A stretch of 64,000 bases of DNA from an uncultured Lachnospiraceae bacterium (GCA_934385475.1 CAKRPS010000008.1:21685-85684); one strand, 5' to 3'. Shown: positions 37,989 to 47,248, counted from the stretch's first letter. Notes: generated by a model from the sequence alone, not told the origin. Numbers and translations: made by a program.

Positions 37989-39332
37989 CTATTTCCTGAT
38001 TTCTGCCGTCTCCAGGATAAAGGACACACTTCCCGTCTTTCCTTCTTCAATGCCGCCAAAATTCTGATACTGGTCATCGGCATTTTTCATCTTCTTGATC
38101 TTATCAGACAGATTCTGTAATTCATCCGCTTTGGTCTCATAGTCCGTCGAATCTTCACCCTCCTGCATATCTTCTATTCCATCGCAGGCTTTCTCGACGC
38201 CCCGGGTGTAGGCTGTAACTCCGTCTGACAATGCCTCGCTCCCTGCTGCAAGCTCTGCGATCATCTGGGAAAGCTGGGTAAGCGAAGGGTCAGCTGCCGC
38301 CATCTGTGCCACCGAAGCATCTAACTGGGTAAGTCCCTGCTTCAGTGAATCCGCTCCCTGCCTCAGATTCTGTCCCCCTTCTTTGAGTTTTGCAATCTTG
38401 TCCTTAAACTCAGCGGTACTGCCGGAGGCATCCCCCATACTCTCTGCCATATCGTCCAACCGCTCCGTGATATCATCATATTTATCCTGTTCCAGAATTC
38501 CGTTGGAAAATAAAGTTGCGGTAAAGTCCAGTTCAAAATCCACTGCATCAAAGGAAACCTCCAGATACTCCGGAACATCAATGTCTTCCTCTTTCAGAAG
38601 TTCCATATCATCGAGCTTTAGAGTCTCCTGCACTCCCGGAAGTGCAAAGCCGTACACCAGATAATCTCCATCCAGATATTTTACTTCTCCGTTATGCGCC
38701 GTGACGTGGCTTACATGATCGCCGGAAAGCAGCATGCCTGTCATGGTCACAAACGGTGTCAGTGTGCCTTTCTCTCCGGTATGATTGGTGTAATCAAAAC
38801 GTATTTTCACTGCGCCGTCTGCACCGGCAAGCTCCTCCGGCTCTATCTCCTGTCCGTCGAGAAAATAGGTCACCTTCACTGTCACCGGAAGTTCACTTTC
38901 CGGATCGGCTTTTCCTTCATAATGAATATCCTCTCCATGATTTTCCCACTCATAGGTTCCATCACTCTGTATCGTGTAGTCTTCGTCCCCTTCCTTGTTC
39001 ACAAGGTCTCTCAGAGTCGTATAGTCTGTTATTTTTTCATTGGGAGCCTGATTTTTTAAGGCGGCTGTCACCTTGATCTCCGTCGGCTTTCCCCCTGCAT
39101 CTGCCAGAATATAGACGGATTCTTCTTTGTCTGTCTCCATTCCACTTTCCCGATATTCATACTCCTTTGGTTCATTTGCAGAGGCCTCTTCCGCCTTCTG
39201 TCCCTGCTCCGGTTCTGTCTCTGTCTCCTGTTCCGCTGTATTTGTCTCTTTACATCCGATCAGGCCGAAAAGACACACCGATGCCGTCAGGATGATTCCT
39301 GTTGCGATTCTCCTTTTGCAGAATTTACTCAT
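37989..39332 (-). CDS. Coiled-coil lipoprotein linked to an ABC exporter
   Basis: A 447-residue lipoprotein (lipobox LIGC, Cys near residue 27). A beta-rich middle (about 60-270) is followed by a helical region (about 275-400) with heptads of the YhgE/Pip type (LKEGGQNLRQGADSLKQGLT and similar) and a final strand. It may be an outer-face adaptor for the MacB-like exporter encoded 11 bases upstream. AGGAGG precedes the ATG at 39332. Confidence 0.7.
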   Translation of the reverse strand: MSKFCKRRIATGIILTASVCLFGLIGCKETNTAEQETETEPEQGQKAEEASANEPKEYEYRESGMETDKEESVYILADAGGKPTEIKVTAALKNQAPNEKITDYTTLRDLVNKEGDEDYTIQSDGTYEWENHGEDIHYEGKADPESELPVTVKVTYFLDGQEIEPEELAGADGAVKIRFDYTNHTGEKGTLTPFVTMTGMLLSGDHVSHVTAHNGEVKYLDGDYLVYGFALPGVQETLKLDDMELLKEEDIDVPEYLEVSFDAVDFELDFTATLFSNGILEQDKYDDITERLDDMAESMGDASGSTAEFKDKIAKLKEGGQNLRQGADSLKQGLTQLDASVAQMAAADPSLTQLSQMIAELAAGSEALSDGVTAYTRGVEKACDGIEDMQEGEDSTDYETKADELQNLSDKIKKMKNADDQYQNFGGIEEGKTGSVSFILETAEIRK

Positions 39333-39343
39333 CACAATCCCTC

Positions 39344-41662
39344 CTATTCTACATTTTTCAATGCAATATCCATCGGTACCTTACCGATCTTACGCAGCTC
39401 CAGAACTGCGACAATGATATAACATACGATTCCTATCAGAAACATCTCTCCCAGAATGGTAGCTGGCACCTGATATGGCAGCCATCCGGTCATCTTGGTA
39501 CAGACCATGATCCTCCAGATCTGCCCGATCATCCAGTGGGTAATCGGAATGCTGACGAGCACACACAACACTACGACAATGGACGTTGGCAGAATATACA
39601 GACCGGCAATCTCTTTTCCTGAATATCCCAGAATTTTGGTCATCGAAATAGACTGCGCATTCTTTTCTATAATGATCTTGCTCAGCAGATATAACAGTAT
39701 CACAAAGATCAGTATGGCAAATCCACACATCAGCCACATCATCTGACCCATGGAAAGCTCCAGCTGTCTGCTGAGCTTTGTGAGTGCATCCTGATCGATC
39801 ACAGTGGCAATATATTCATCATCCACATCCGTGATCGGGGTATTACTGAAATAACCGCCAAACATTCCCTCGCTAAGGTCAAACACTTCATTTAAGTGCT
39901 CCCTCGTCATAAAAACATAGAGTCCTACATTATAGCTGTAGATTCCTGTCACGTGCAGCGTGTATGTCTTATCTTCATACTTTTCTTTCAGCGTAATGTC
40001 ATCCCCCGGCTGCAGCCGATACTTATCTGCATAGGATGAGGAAATATATACATCATCCTCCCTGAGCTGTAAAGGAATATAGCTGCTGTTTTTCTCAACT
40101 CCATAGCACATAATATCCTCAGCCATAAAGTTTTCATCGGTTGTTCTCAATGTATAGGCACTGAATTTCTCCGCATCCTCATTATCTGTCTCCACTTCTT
40201 TTTCAAACAGCAGGGCAGTCATAAGGCTCTTTAATTTGTAACGGTCATCTATCTGTGATACTGGCATATTCAGAATATACTGGTACTGCGCGATCATCTG
40301 ATCCGTGACTTCCTGTTGATAATGTTCCAGGATCGGCCGCATGGAAAGTCCGAACAGTAACAGCAGATTGGCAAATAGAACACCGATCAGCATCATCACA
40401 TAGTTGGGCAGATTCTGTAAAATAACTCTTGTCCGGAATCTGTTAAAAAACGGAATTCTGCTGCTCAACGGCATCGCCTTTTTATTATTCCGTCTGCTCA
40501 GATCTCTTCGTAAAAACTGCAGAGGGTTTCGCTTCATTTCCCTGTGCAGGATCACAAAATTGATGAGCACCATGATCAGCACCGGAACTCCGGTTGTGGA
40601 CACAAAAGCGTCGGCATTCCATACCGTCTCATAGGTCGGCAGGCTGTAGCTTCCATAATACATGGCAATGCAGATATTTTTCATGCACGTATAACCCAGA
40701 ATGTTTCCAAGAACCGCGCTGAAAAGCGTCACGACACAAGGCATCGCCATATAATGCCGAACCAGTTCTGACCTGCTGTAACCACTTGCACGAAGCGTGC
40801 CGATAACATTCGACTCTTTTTCAATCGTATTGACGGTCGTAATCGCAAACACAAATGCCATGATTGCAATCACCATATACAAAAGCACAACCATCATGGC
40901 ACGGTCGCCTCCCATATCTTCTCCGGTAAACTGAATTGCCTGATTTTCATAGCGTGGAACAAAATCTTTCAATTCTACAGAAGCATTCACAGCCTTCATC
41001 AGCTCCTCGCTTGTCACCTTTTCCTCTGCCTCAGTTTCCGGCTCTACCTGATACTTCCACGCATAATCATAAGAAATATTCTGTCCGTCAAACGTTTCAA
41101 ACCCCTGCGGCGTTACAACACCTACTCCGAACTTTACCGCATCAAACATAGAGTCGCTGTTTTTTTCAAACAGGCAGCTGTAATCCGGCATTGCTACAAG
41201 GCCGCTGACCGTCCATTGCTTATCTCCGGTCTGAAAATGATCTCCGACAGACAAATGATTGTTCTCGGCAAACATCCTGTCAACCGCAATCTCTCTCTCT
41301 GTTACCGGTAAATTTCCCTGCATCAGACAGACAGTATTCACATACTCTCTGTTGGGGTAAATCCGGAGCGTCGCTCCAAAATCGGTTGTCTCTTCTATGT
41401 AGAACTGCTCATAGACCGTGATGGCATTCTGTTCTACCGACCTGAGCTGTGCCCGGTTCATTTTGCGTTCTGTCAGGAAATGTCCGTTCTCTACGTTATA
41501 TTTTTCAAACCCCTCATGATACGCTTTCAACATGCTGTTGTCTGCCACCAGAAAGCCTGAAATAAATCCGATGGAAGATACCAGCAGAAAAAAGATCACC
41601 AGATATTTTCCGAAATCTCCCTTAATTTCACGCAGGAGACGTTTCGATAATGGATTTTTCAT
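39344..41662 (-). CDS. FtsX/MacB-like ABC transporter permease
   Basis: A 772-residue membrane protein with one N-terminal helix, a first large extracellular domain (about 45-250), three helices, a second long section and a final FtsX domain of three helices at the C-terminus (about 640-760). This is the duplicated FtsX plan used for mechanical export or sensing rather than classic transport. GGAGG precedes the ATG. It follows its ATPase gene by 12 bases and is followed by a coiled-coil lipoprotein. Confidence 0.9.
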   Translation of the reverse strand: MKNPLSKRLLREIKGDFGKYLVIFFLLVSSIGFISGFLVADNSMLKAYHEGFEKYNVENGHFLTERKMNRAQLRSVEQNAITVYEQFYIEETTDFGATLRIYPNREYVNTVCLMQGNLPVTEREIAVDRMFAENNHLSVGDHFQTGDKQWTVSGLVAMPDYSCLFEKNSDSMFDAVKFGVGVVTPQGFETFDGQNISYDYAWKYQVEPETEAEEKVTSEELMKAVNASVELKDFVPRYENQAIQFTGEDMGGDRAMMVVLLYMVIAIMAFVFAITTVNTIEKESNVIGTLRASGYSRSELVRHYMAMPCVVTLFSAVLGNILGYTCMKNICIAMYYGSYSLPTYETVWNADAFVSTTGVPVLIMVLINFVILHREMKRNPLQFLRRDLSRRNNKKAMPLSSRIPFFNRFRTRVILQNLPNYVMMLIGVLFANLLLLFGLSMRPILEHYQQEVTDQMIAQYQYILNMPVSQIDDRYKLKSLMTALLFEKEVETDNEDAEKFSAYTLRTTDENFMAEDIMCYGVEKNSSYIPLQLREDDVYISSSYADKYRLQPGDDITLKEKYEDKTYTLHVTGIYSYNVGLYVFMTREHLNEVFDLSEGMFGGYFSNTPITDVDDEYIATVIDQDALTKLSRQLELSMGQMMWLMCGFAILIFVILLYLLSKIIIEKNAQSISMTKILGYSGKEIAGLYILPTSIVVVLCVLVSIPITHWMIGQIWRIMVCTKMTGWLPYQVPATILGEMFLIGIVCYIIVAVLELRKIGKVPMDIALKNVE

Positions 41663-41674
41663 CTCTAAGCCTCC

Positions 41675-42373
41675 TTACCAGTCCAGATCTTCTGCATGAA
41701 TCTTCTCTTCATTCAGATAGTTTTTACGGATCTGTCCATCTCTCAACTTGACAACACGGTCTGCCATATTTTTAATGGCATCATTGTGCGTCACCATGAT
41801 AACGGTATTTCCGTACTTCTGATTGACAGTCTCGATCAGCTTCAGGATTTCCTTAGAGGTACTGTAGTCCAAGGCTCCCGTAGGCTCATCACACAATAAA
41901 ATATCGGGATTTTTGACGATTGCCCTTCCGATCGCACAACGCTGCTGCTGTCCGCCGGACAACTGGTTCGGCAGCTTTTTTCTGTGCTTTGTCAATCCCA
42001 GCGTCTCAATCAATTCATCCACATTCAGCGGCGAATCGCTGAGATAAGCTCCCACCTCAATATTTTCCTGTACTGTCAGATTCGGAATCAGATTATACAT
42101 CTGGAAAATATAGCCGAGGTGCTTTCTGCGGTAGAGTGTAAGACGCTTTTCGTTCATATCCTCCGTCTTCTCCCCATTGATCGTAATACTTCCTGCATTC
42201 GCCCGGTCTATTCCTCCGATGATATTAAGCAGGGTAGACTTTCCCGAACCGGATGGTCCAAGCAAAACACAAAACTCTCCCTTCTCCACCGAAAGATCAA
42301 TTCCCTTTAACACTTCCACAAGGCTGTCGCCTTCACCAAAACTCTTTTTTATTCCCTGTATCTCCAAAAACAT
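41675..42373 (-). CDS. ABC transporter ATP-binding protein, MacB/LolD type
   Basis: A 232-residue ATPase with Walker A GPSGSGKSTLLN, LSGGQQQRCAIGRA signature, Walker B ILLCDEPTGALD and the MacB/LolD hallmark YKHLGYIFQ-type segment. It drives the FtsX-like permease encoded next. The start at 42373 has GGAGG eight bases upstream. Transcription is from the dyad-controlled promoter at 42391-42423. Confidence 0.93.
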   Translation of the reverse strand: MFLEIQGIKKSFGEGDSLVEVLKGIDLSVEKGEFCVLLGPSGSGKSTLLNIIGGIDRANAGSITINGEKTEDMNEKRLTLYRRKHLGYIFQMYNLIPNLTVQENIEVGAYLSDSPLNVDELIETLGLTKHRKKLPNQLSGGQQQRCAIGRAIVKNPDILLCDEPTGALDYSTSKEILKLIETVNQKYGNTVIMVTHNDAIKNMADRVVKLRDGQIRKNYLNEEKIHAEDLDW

Positions 42374-42390
42374 GTTTCCATTCCTCCTCA

Positions 42391-42423
42391 CAGTTAGTCT
42401 AAGCTAACTGCGTAACTTTGTCA
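42391..42423 (-). promoter_or_regulatory. Promoter of the ABC exporter operon with overlapping dyad operator
   Basis: The minus strand shows -35 TTGACA (42418-42423), a 17-bp spacer and -10 TAGACT. A dyad CAGTTAG-N6-CTAACTG (42391-42410) covers the -10, so a bound repressor would block transcription. The regulator is unknown; TetR-like proteins often bind such sites. Confidence 0.65.
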
Positions 42424-42467
42424 ATGACTACTTTTGACTCTGAATGTACTCTGTTGCAAATCTGATA

Positions 42468-42496
42468 TTGAAAAAAAGGGAATAATACCATAGAAT
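42468..42496 (+). promoter_or_regulatory. Promoter of the Dabb gene
   Basis: The plus strand shows -35 TTGAAA (42468-42473), a 17-bp spacer and -10 TAGAAT (42491-42496), 68 bases before the ATG. Confidence 0.55.
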
Positions 42497-42564
42497 ATTG
42501 ATGGATAAATTATCTTTAAGCTTTGCATTTGTCCGCATATTTATACAGAAAGGAATGAAAACAA

Positions 42565-42870
42565 ATGATCAAACACATTGTTATGTTCAAATTAAAGGAA
42601 AACGCTGATGGAAAAACAAAGAAAGAAAACATTGAAGAAGCAAAAAAACGTCTCTCTATTTTTGAAGCGGAAATTCCGACTTTAAAGAAGCTGGTTGTCG
42701 CAGTCAATGACGAGCAGGCTGCGGAGAGTAATTACGAACTGGCTCTGATCTGCGACTTTGATGATATAGATGGTCTGAACGCTTATCAGATTCACCCGAC
42801 CCACAAGGCCTTCGGTGCTTTCATCACTCCCCTCCGGGAAAGCCGCGCCTGCATCGACTATCCATTCTAA
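42565..42870 (+). CDS. Dabb (stress-responsive A/B barrel) protein
   Basis: A 101-residue protein with the Dabb pattern: N-terminal IKHIVMFKLKENADG, middle YELALICDFDDIDGLNAYQIH and PTHKAFGAFITPLRESRACIDYPF at the end. The fold is a dimeric alpha-beta barrel; bacterial members have no settled function. AAAGGAA precedes the ATG. It is monocistronic, between the exporter operon (divergent) and the response regulator gene (convergent). Confidence 0.9.
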   Translation: MIKHIVMFKLKENADGKTKKENIEEAKKRLSIFEAEIPTLKKLVVAVNDEQAAESNYELALICDFDDIDGLNAYQIHPTHKAFGAFITPLRESRACIDYPF

Positions 42871-42909
42871 GAAATTTTGCTGCTCCCCCGGAGCTCCATA
42901 CTCAAAATC

Positions 42910-42960
42910 GCCGGTAAATCTCCTCCCTGTTTTAAAAGGTCCTGATTTACCGGCTTTTAT
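42910..42960. terminator. Bidirectional terminator between the Dabb and response regulator genes
   Basis: GCCGGTAAATC and GATTTACCGGC arms are followed by TTTTATTT on the plus strand and end next to the stop codon of the response regulator. Confidence 0.75.
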
Positions 42961-43635
42961 TTACACCTCAAATTTATACCCCATACCCCAAATGGTCTTG
43001 ATGAGTTCTCCTTTGCTTCCCAGCTTACTGCGAAGTTTCTTTACGTGCGTGTCGATCGTTCTGGCATCTCCGAAATAGTCATAGTTCCAGACGCTGTTCA
43101 GTATCTTTTCACGCGACAAGGCAATTCCTTTATTCTCCAGAAAATACGTCAGAAGTTCAAATTCCTTATAACTCAGCTCGACCGGTTCTCCATCCACTGT
43201 CACGCTGTGTGCCGCCTTATCAATCCGGATTCCCTCTTCTTCCAGAATCTCTTCTGTTCCTGTCTGGCCTGTTCTGCGCAGAATGGCTTCCACACGCGCC
43301 ACAAGGATCTTCGGACTGAACGGTTTGGAAATATATTCGTCTACCCCTAACTCAAATCCCTGTAATTCATCTCTCTCATCCGATTTTGCCGTGAGCATGA
43401 TGATCGGCACTTTGGAGTACTCCCGGATTTCCTTGCACACCTGCCACCCATCCATCTTCGGCATCATAACATCCAATATGATCAGTGCAATATCGTTTTG
43501 TGCAAAGAAAATCTCTACTGCCTGTGCTCCATCCTCTGCCTCCAGAACAGTGTAATTACTTTTTACAAGAAAATCTCTCACAAGTTTCCTCATGCGGCTC
43601 TCATCATCTACCACCAAAATTTTTAATTTATCCAT
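42961..43635 (-). CDS. OmpR-family response regulator
   Basis: A 224-residue protein with a receiver domain (1-120, phospho-Asp in LIILDVMMPKMDGWQ, switch Lys in YISKPFSP) and a winged-helix DNA-binding domain (about 130-224, RTIDTHVKKLRSKLG). GGAGG precedes the ATG at 43635. No kinase gene is adjacent. The kinase at 27089-28552 is of the type that usually follows such a regulator, so the two may form a split pair. Confidence 0.93.
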   Translation of the reverse strand: MDKLKILVVDDESRMRKLVRDFLVKSNYTVLEAEDGAQAVEIFFAQNDIALIILDVMMPKMDGWQVCKEIREYSKVPIIMLTAKSDERDELQGFELGVDEYISKPFSPKILVARVEAILRRTGQTGTEEILEEEGIRIDKAAHSVTVDGEPVELSYKEFELLTYFLENKGIALSREKILNSVWNYDYFGDARTIDTHVKKLRSKLGSKGELIKTIWGMGYKFEV

Positions 43636-43670
43636 TCTTGCCTCCAATATCTGCCATATATTTTTAAGCT

Positions 43671-44222
43671 TTATTCGGCCTGCTTTTCTGCTTCTGCAAC
43701 CGCCGCCTCTCTCTCAGACAGGCTCTCTTCCCACTCCGAATATTCATTTAGGATAGCGGAACGGTAATTGATCATATTTGGTGTTTCACTTTGAACAGCA
43801 ATAACAAACATTCCAATAATCGCCGCCAACAATAGCACATTGATCCAGACCGACGTAATAAATCTTCCTTTATACTCTATCTTTGGTTTTCTGGCCGCCA
43901 CACTTTTGCGGATTGACAGATTGTTTTCTGTCTTATTACTAAATGTCGCATAGAGCGGAACCGGCCGTATTTTTTCTTCTGGAATACCCAACTTCAAAAG
44001 TTCTTCCTGCATGCTGATCAGATAACTCATTCCCACCGGTGTCATGAAAACCCTGTTTTCAATCGCCCTGTTATAGATCATCAGCACATTCTGTGGATGC
44101 CGGTAATCCAAATGTGGACCCAGATTCTCTATCTTCTTTAGCTCCATGCGTGCTGTTTCCGCATCTGCTACTGTCGCAAACCGGTAGCCGCCAACCACAA
44201 GTTCCTCTTCCTGCTTGTCCAT
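43671..44222 (-). CDS. Conserved hypothetical protein with one membrane helix
   Basis: A 183-residue protein, not recognised. Residues 1-120 are soluble and mixed helix/strand; one membrane helix (WINVLLLAAIIGMFVIAV) is near residue 140 and a charged helical tail follows. The N-terminal part is therefore probably cytosolic. It precedes the response regulator by 35 bases and is likely co-transcribed with it from the promoter at 44261-44289. Confidence 0.6.
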   Translation of the reverse strand: MDKQEEELVVGGYRFATVADAETARMELKKIENLGPHLDYRHPQNVLMIYNRAIENRVFMTPVGMSYLISMQEELLKLGIPEEKIRPVPLYATFSNKTENNLSIRKSVAARKPKIEYKGRFITSVWINVLLLAAIIGMFVIAVQSETPNMINYRSAILNEYSEWEESLSEREAAVAEAEKQAE

Positions 44223-44260
44223 AGCCCCTATCTCCCCCAAAACAGATCTCTTTCGTAGCT

Positions 44261-44289
44261 ATTATATACAATAAATGGCATCCCGACAA
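44261..44289 (-). promoter_or_regulatory. Promoter of the hypothetical/response-regulator operon
   Basis: The minus strand shows -35 TTGTCG (44284-44289), a 17-bp spacer and -10 TATAAT (44261-44266). The spacer overlaps the terminator stem of the chemoreceptor gene. Confidence 0.6.
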
Positions 44290-44307
44290 GTAATGCCAAG
44301 ATGCCAT
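44275..44307 (-). terminator. Terminator after the chemoreceptor gene
   Basis: ATGGCATC and GATGCCAT arms with a 17-base loop, followed by TTTATTG on the minus strand. Confidence 0.6.
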
Positions 44308-44328
44308 CTTCTCTTAAAATAAAGGTAA

Positions 44329-44349
44329 CTATTCAGAACCCCATTCGCA
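44329..44349 (-). repeat. 21-bp intergenic repeat, copy 2
   Basis: The exact reverse complement of 5038-5058, starting 3 bases after the chemoreceptor stop codon. Function unknown. Confidence 0.7.
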
Positions 44350-44352
44350 TGT

Positions 44353-46089
44353 TTATATTTTGAAGATATTCATATTCTCTTCCAGACCATTTGCGACCTC
44401 TTTGAGCTGAATTGCGTTCTCAGAAATACTATAAATAATGTTGCTCACCTCTGTTACCGATGCGGAGGTTTCCTCTGTGCTTGCCGCATTTTCCTGTGCG
44501 ATTGCAGTCAGGTTCTGTACCACATCGACTACATTAACTCTTGCCTCATCCAGCTTCTGGGTTTTATCTGCAATCTTGTTTACACCATCAATTGAATTGA
44601 AAATGCCTTCTTTTACCTGTGTGAAAATGGAGTTCGTCTTTTCTACATTTTCATTCTGGCTGTTCATGATCTCCTTCACTTCTCCCATGGTCTCTACCGC
44701 TTTCTGGGAATCGGAAATCAGGGAATCAATAATCGCTTCTATCTGACGTGCAGAATCGTTGGACTGCTCCGCAAGCTTCTGAATCTGCGATGCAACCACT
44801 GCAAAGCCTCTGCCCTGCTCCCCGGCACGTGCTGCCTCAATGCTGGCATTCAGAGAAAGCAGATTTGTCTCCTCTGCAATCGAAGTGATCAATGAAGTTG
44901 CCTCCCGAATCTTTAATGCAGACTCATTCGTTGTATTAGTCTGCTCGTAAATCACATCAATAGCGTCCTTAGCCTGCTGATTGATCTTCTCCAGATCCGA
45001 TAACGTCGTGGAAGCCTCATCGCTTGCCTTCCTCATATTGTCTGCGTTATCCATAAGATTCCGCACTTCCTGATTAGTCTCCTCCACCATATTTCCCATG
45101 AGGATAACATTCTCGGTTGCCTTCTGTGTTTCATCTGCCTGAGAAGTTGCTCCATCGGAAATTTCAGAAACAGCTTTTTCAACCTGTTCTACGGTACCGG
45201 CAGTTTCCGTAGCATGGTTTTGCAATGCCTCTGATGACTGGAACAGCTGCTTGCTGTGACTTTGCAGATCCTCGACTACCCTTACAAGCTGTGCTCTCAG
45301 TTCAGCAACCGCCCTGCTCATCATTCCTGTCTCATCCGTTCTTCTGACCAGTTTATCCTGTCCTTCAATTTCTGTGAAATCCATCTGGGCAAGACGTCCC
45401 ACAACCTGCGTTACCTTTTTGATCGGTGACACTGTTATATGTACGATTGCATAGGCTATTATCGAAAACAGTAAAACACAGATAAGAGTGCAGATCGTTC
45501 CGATTATAATGACCTGATTGACAGACTGTAGAATTTCCTTCTCATCCGCAGAGATGACCAGAATACAATGTCCCCGCTCCGTGACATAGTATGCTGCATA
45601 CTTTGACTCTCCCTTGAACATATACTGTACTACTGCGGGTTCCACAGTCTCACCGGCCTGCAGCTTCTCAACAATTCCTTTGACCGTTTCATTTTCAACA
45701 GGCTGTCCAACCTTTTCCTTCGTCGGATGGTAAAGCATGGTTCCATCCTCAGAAACAACGTACGCATAGCTGGATTCCACGTCTGTCAGACCGACTCCTC
45801 CCAGCGAATTAGCCAGATTATTGTAATCGGTCGCCGTGTTGTAGCCAATGACATCTATCTGATCCTTCACCTCAATACCATAGGCAACCGCCAGATCATA
45901 CAGATAATTCTCATTGGTTTGCAACAAATGCCTTTTGACGTTCGTTACATAAATAACTGATACGGAAATTCCCAATACCGCCATCGCTATGATGACCAAA
46001 AATACCAGTTTTGTTTTGACAGACTGAGAAAGCTTTACTCTGTCTGCACCATTTGCATTTAGGCGCTCTTGTTTTTTTGCTTTTTCCAT
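44353..46089 (-). CDS. Methyl-accepting chemotaxis protein
   Basis: A 578-residue chemoreceptor. Helix 1 (about 27-48) and helix 2 (about 190-215) flank an outer sensor of the single-Cache type ([20 protein letters not shown] is typical). HAMP and the long signalling hairpin follow, with the tip [20 protein letters not shown] and [15 protein letters not shown]. It reports ligand to CheW/CheA; no che genes are in the window. A sigma-A-like promoter is at 46152-46180. Confidence 0.93.
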   Translation of the reverse strand: MEKAKKQERLNANGADRVKLSQSVKTKLVFLVIIAMAVLGISVSVIYVTNVKRHLLQTNENYLYDLAVAYGIEVKDQIDVIGYNTATDYNNLANSLGGVGLTDVESSYAYVVSEDGTMLYHPTKEKVGQPVENETVKGIVEKLQAGETVEPAVVQYMFKGESKYAAYYVTERGHCILVISADEKEILQSVNQVIIIGTICTLICVLLFSIIAYAIVHITVSPIKKVTQVVGRLAQMDFTEIEGQDKLVRRTDETGMMSRAVAELRAQLVRVVEDLQSHSKQLFQSSEALQNHATETAGTVEQVEKAVSEISDGATSQADETQKATENVILMGNMVEETNQEVRNLMDNADNMRKASDEASTTLSDLEKINQQAKDAIDVIYEQTNTTNESALKIREATSLITSIAEETNLLSLNASIEAARAGEQGRGFAVVASQIQKLAEQSNDSARQIEAIIDSLISDSQKAVETMGEVKEIMNSQNENVEKTNSIFTQVKEGIFNSIDGVNKIADKTQKLDEARVNVVDVVQNLTAIAQENAASTEETSASVTEVSNIIYSISENAIQLKEVANGLEENMNIFKI

Positions 46090-46151
46090 TGTCTTAACCT
46101 CTCTGAATTATTTTCAGAATCCCTAATACCATACCGAATTTACCCAACCAA

Positions 46152-46180
46152 ATTATACTACCTTGCTACTTACATGTCTA
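46152..46180 (-). promoter_or_regulatory. Promoter of the chemoreceptor gene
   Basis: The minus strand shows -35 TAGACA (46175-46180), a 17-bp spacer and -10 TATAAT (46152-46157). Confidence 0.65.
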
Positions 46181-46465
46181 GATTTCAACTGTAAAGAAAC
46201 CACATTTTTCTTCATAATATACGCTATCTTAACAGCCTATCCCGTGTGCAGACTCACAACAAGTCTGCGCGATTGGTGCTATCATTGCAATAAATACTTT
46301 TATCTTACTTGACCTCCTATGCCTTTTCTCCTATACTTGTCTTATCAATTTGAATTCTTTAAAGATTGGATCAAAAAAAATCAAACACATCCTCTGATAT
46401 TTTTTTCAATGTCTCCGGTGGATAGACGAAGAACTCCCATTTAATTAATTTTAACAGGTGGCCAT
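46181..46465. other. Intergenic region without a supported gene
   Basis: AT-rich spacer between the chemoreceptor promoter and a short plus-strand frame. It contains one GC-richer hairpin (GCAGACT/AGTCTGC near 46250-46270) without a U-run. Nothing else was recognised. Confidence 0.4.
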
Positions 46466-46531
46466 ATGATAAACTCGCTAGATATATCTGTTTTTGAAAA
46501 TGGCAAAAATTGCGTATCAGCAGGCAGATAG
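46466..46531 (+). CDS. Candidate 21-residue peptide before a UUCG terminator
   Basis: ATG with AGGTGG four bases upstream opens a 21-codon frame (starts MINSLDISVFENG) whose stop codon falls in the 5' arm of a strong terminator. It may be a real small gene, a leader, or the 3' end of a lost gene. Confidence 0.3.
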   Translation: MINSLDISVFENGKNCVSAGR

Positions 46532-46550
46532 CTTCGGTTATCTGCCTTTT
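46522..46550 (+). terminator. Plus-strand terminator with UUCG tetraloop
   Basis: AGGCAGATAGC and GTTATCTGCCT form an 11-bp stem around TTCG, followed by TTTT. No established plus-strand gene feeds into it. Confidence 0.8.
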
Positions 46551-46575
46551 GTTATATAAAATGCAACACAAAAAA

Positions 46576-46606
46576 TAAAAAACCTAGCAAATACTAGGTT
46601 TTTACG
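46576..46606 (-). terminator. Terminator after tmRNA
   Basis: AAAAACCTAGTATTTGCTAGGTTTTTT on the minus strand starts right after the tmRNA 3' end; CCTAG and CTAGG pair with A/U extensions. Confidence 0.85.
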
Positions 46607-46607
46607 A

Positions 46608-46954
46608 TGGACCAGACGGGAGTCGAACCCGTGTCCAAAAGCCCATTCCCTGTCCTTCTACTATCATATTCTATCATTGTGGAATACTCCTCATTCCCTT
46701 ACACATCAGGAGGTAGACACCCCGCTGTGCTCAGTAGCCTCTGATACGCCCGCCGGGCAGAGGCGTCACCGGCGTCGTTTCCTACATAGTCGATGCCCGG
46801 GTCTTAATGTGTAGGTGCACTAAGTCGGACAGCTGCCATTAGGCAGCGTATGCTAAATTATCTTCAGCGTTTATATTTAGATTCGCGATTTGACGCATCA
46901 GCCTGCGGATAGCTTCTCCAGCTGCAAGACCCCTGTCGAAACCTTGACTGGCCC
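46608..46954 (-). ncRNA. ssrA: tmRNA (SsrA)
   Basis: About 347 nt. The 5' end GGGCCAG pairs with the 3' end CUGGUCC to form the acceptor stem; UCAAGGUUUCGACAGGGG follows at the 5' side, and the T-arm ACGGG-UUCGACU-CCCGU lies near the 3' end. The tag frame reads ANLNINAEDNLAYAA and then TAA. CCA is not encoded (the next bases are TCG), so it must be added. It frees stalled ribosomes with SmpB, encoded about 650 bases upstream. Confidence 0.95.
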
Positions 46955-46966
46955 ATGTACATATAT

Positions 46967-46995
46967 AGTATATCACCCTGCCATCCTCTCTGCAA
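46967..46995 (-). promoter_or_regulatory. Promoter of ssrA
   Basis: The minus strand shows -35 TTGCAG (46990-46995), a 17-bp spacer and -10 TATACT (46967-46972), 12 bases before the tmRNA 5' end. Confidence 0.8.
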
Positions 46996-47040
46996 CTGAT
47001 TCCGGCTGGGGATAATCGACATAAAAAAAACAAAATTTAA

Positions 47041-47248
47041 CTATTCCTTATTTGCATTTATGATTCCTTCAATATCACGACCTCCATAGAATATACGGAC
47101 TACTGTGACTTTTACTTCTTTATAGGATGCGTCCCACTTGAGCCTCAGCAGTCTCCGGAACCAATAGTTCATCTGCAATATAGGTAAATATTTCTCTTAA
47201 ATCACTAAGCGCATCTATAGAGTAGCTAATTTTATAGCTTGCTGTCAT
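47041..47248 (-). pseudogene. RelE/ParE-type toxin gene with internal deletion and frameshift
   Basis: The first 42 codons (MTASYKISYSIDALSDLREI and ELLVPETAEAQV) match the N-terminus of RelE/ParE toxins. The frame then ends at TAA, while another frame continues with the normal C-terminus (VKVTVVRIFYGGRDIEGIIN). About 40-50 codons between the two parts are missing. The ATG overlaps the stop of the intact antitoxin gene (ATGA), the usual coupling in such pairs. The toxin should be inactive. Confidence 0.85.

Noticed and set aside
42391..42410. DtxR/MntR iron or manganese box
   Set aside because: The TTAG/CTAA elements resemble it, but the half-site spacing (CAGTTAG-N6-CTAACTG) does not match the DtxR consensus, and the operon has no metal-linked gene.
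46611..46640. tRNA gene
   Set aside because: The T-arm and acceptor half belong to tmRNA; no anticodon arm or D-arm is present.
46839..47033. Apparent protein gene of 64 codons overlapping tmRNA
   Set aside because: It is the tmRNA tag frame extended upstream; the RNA structure and promoter show that the product is tmRNA.
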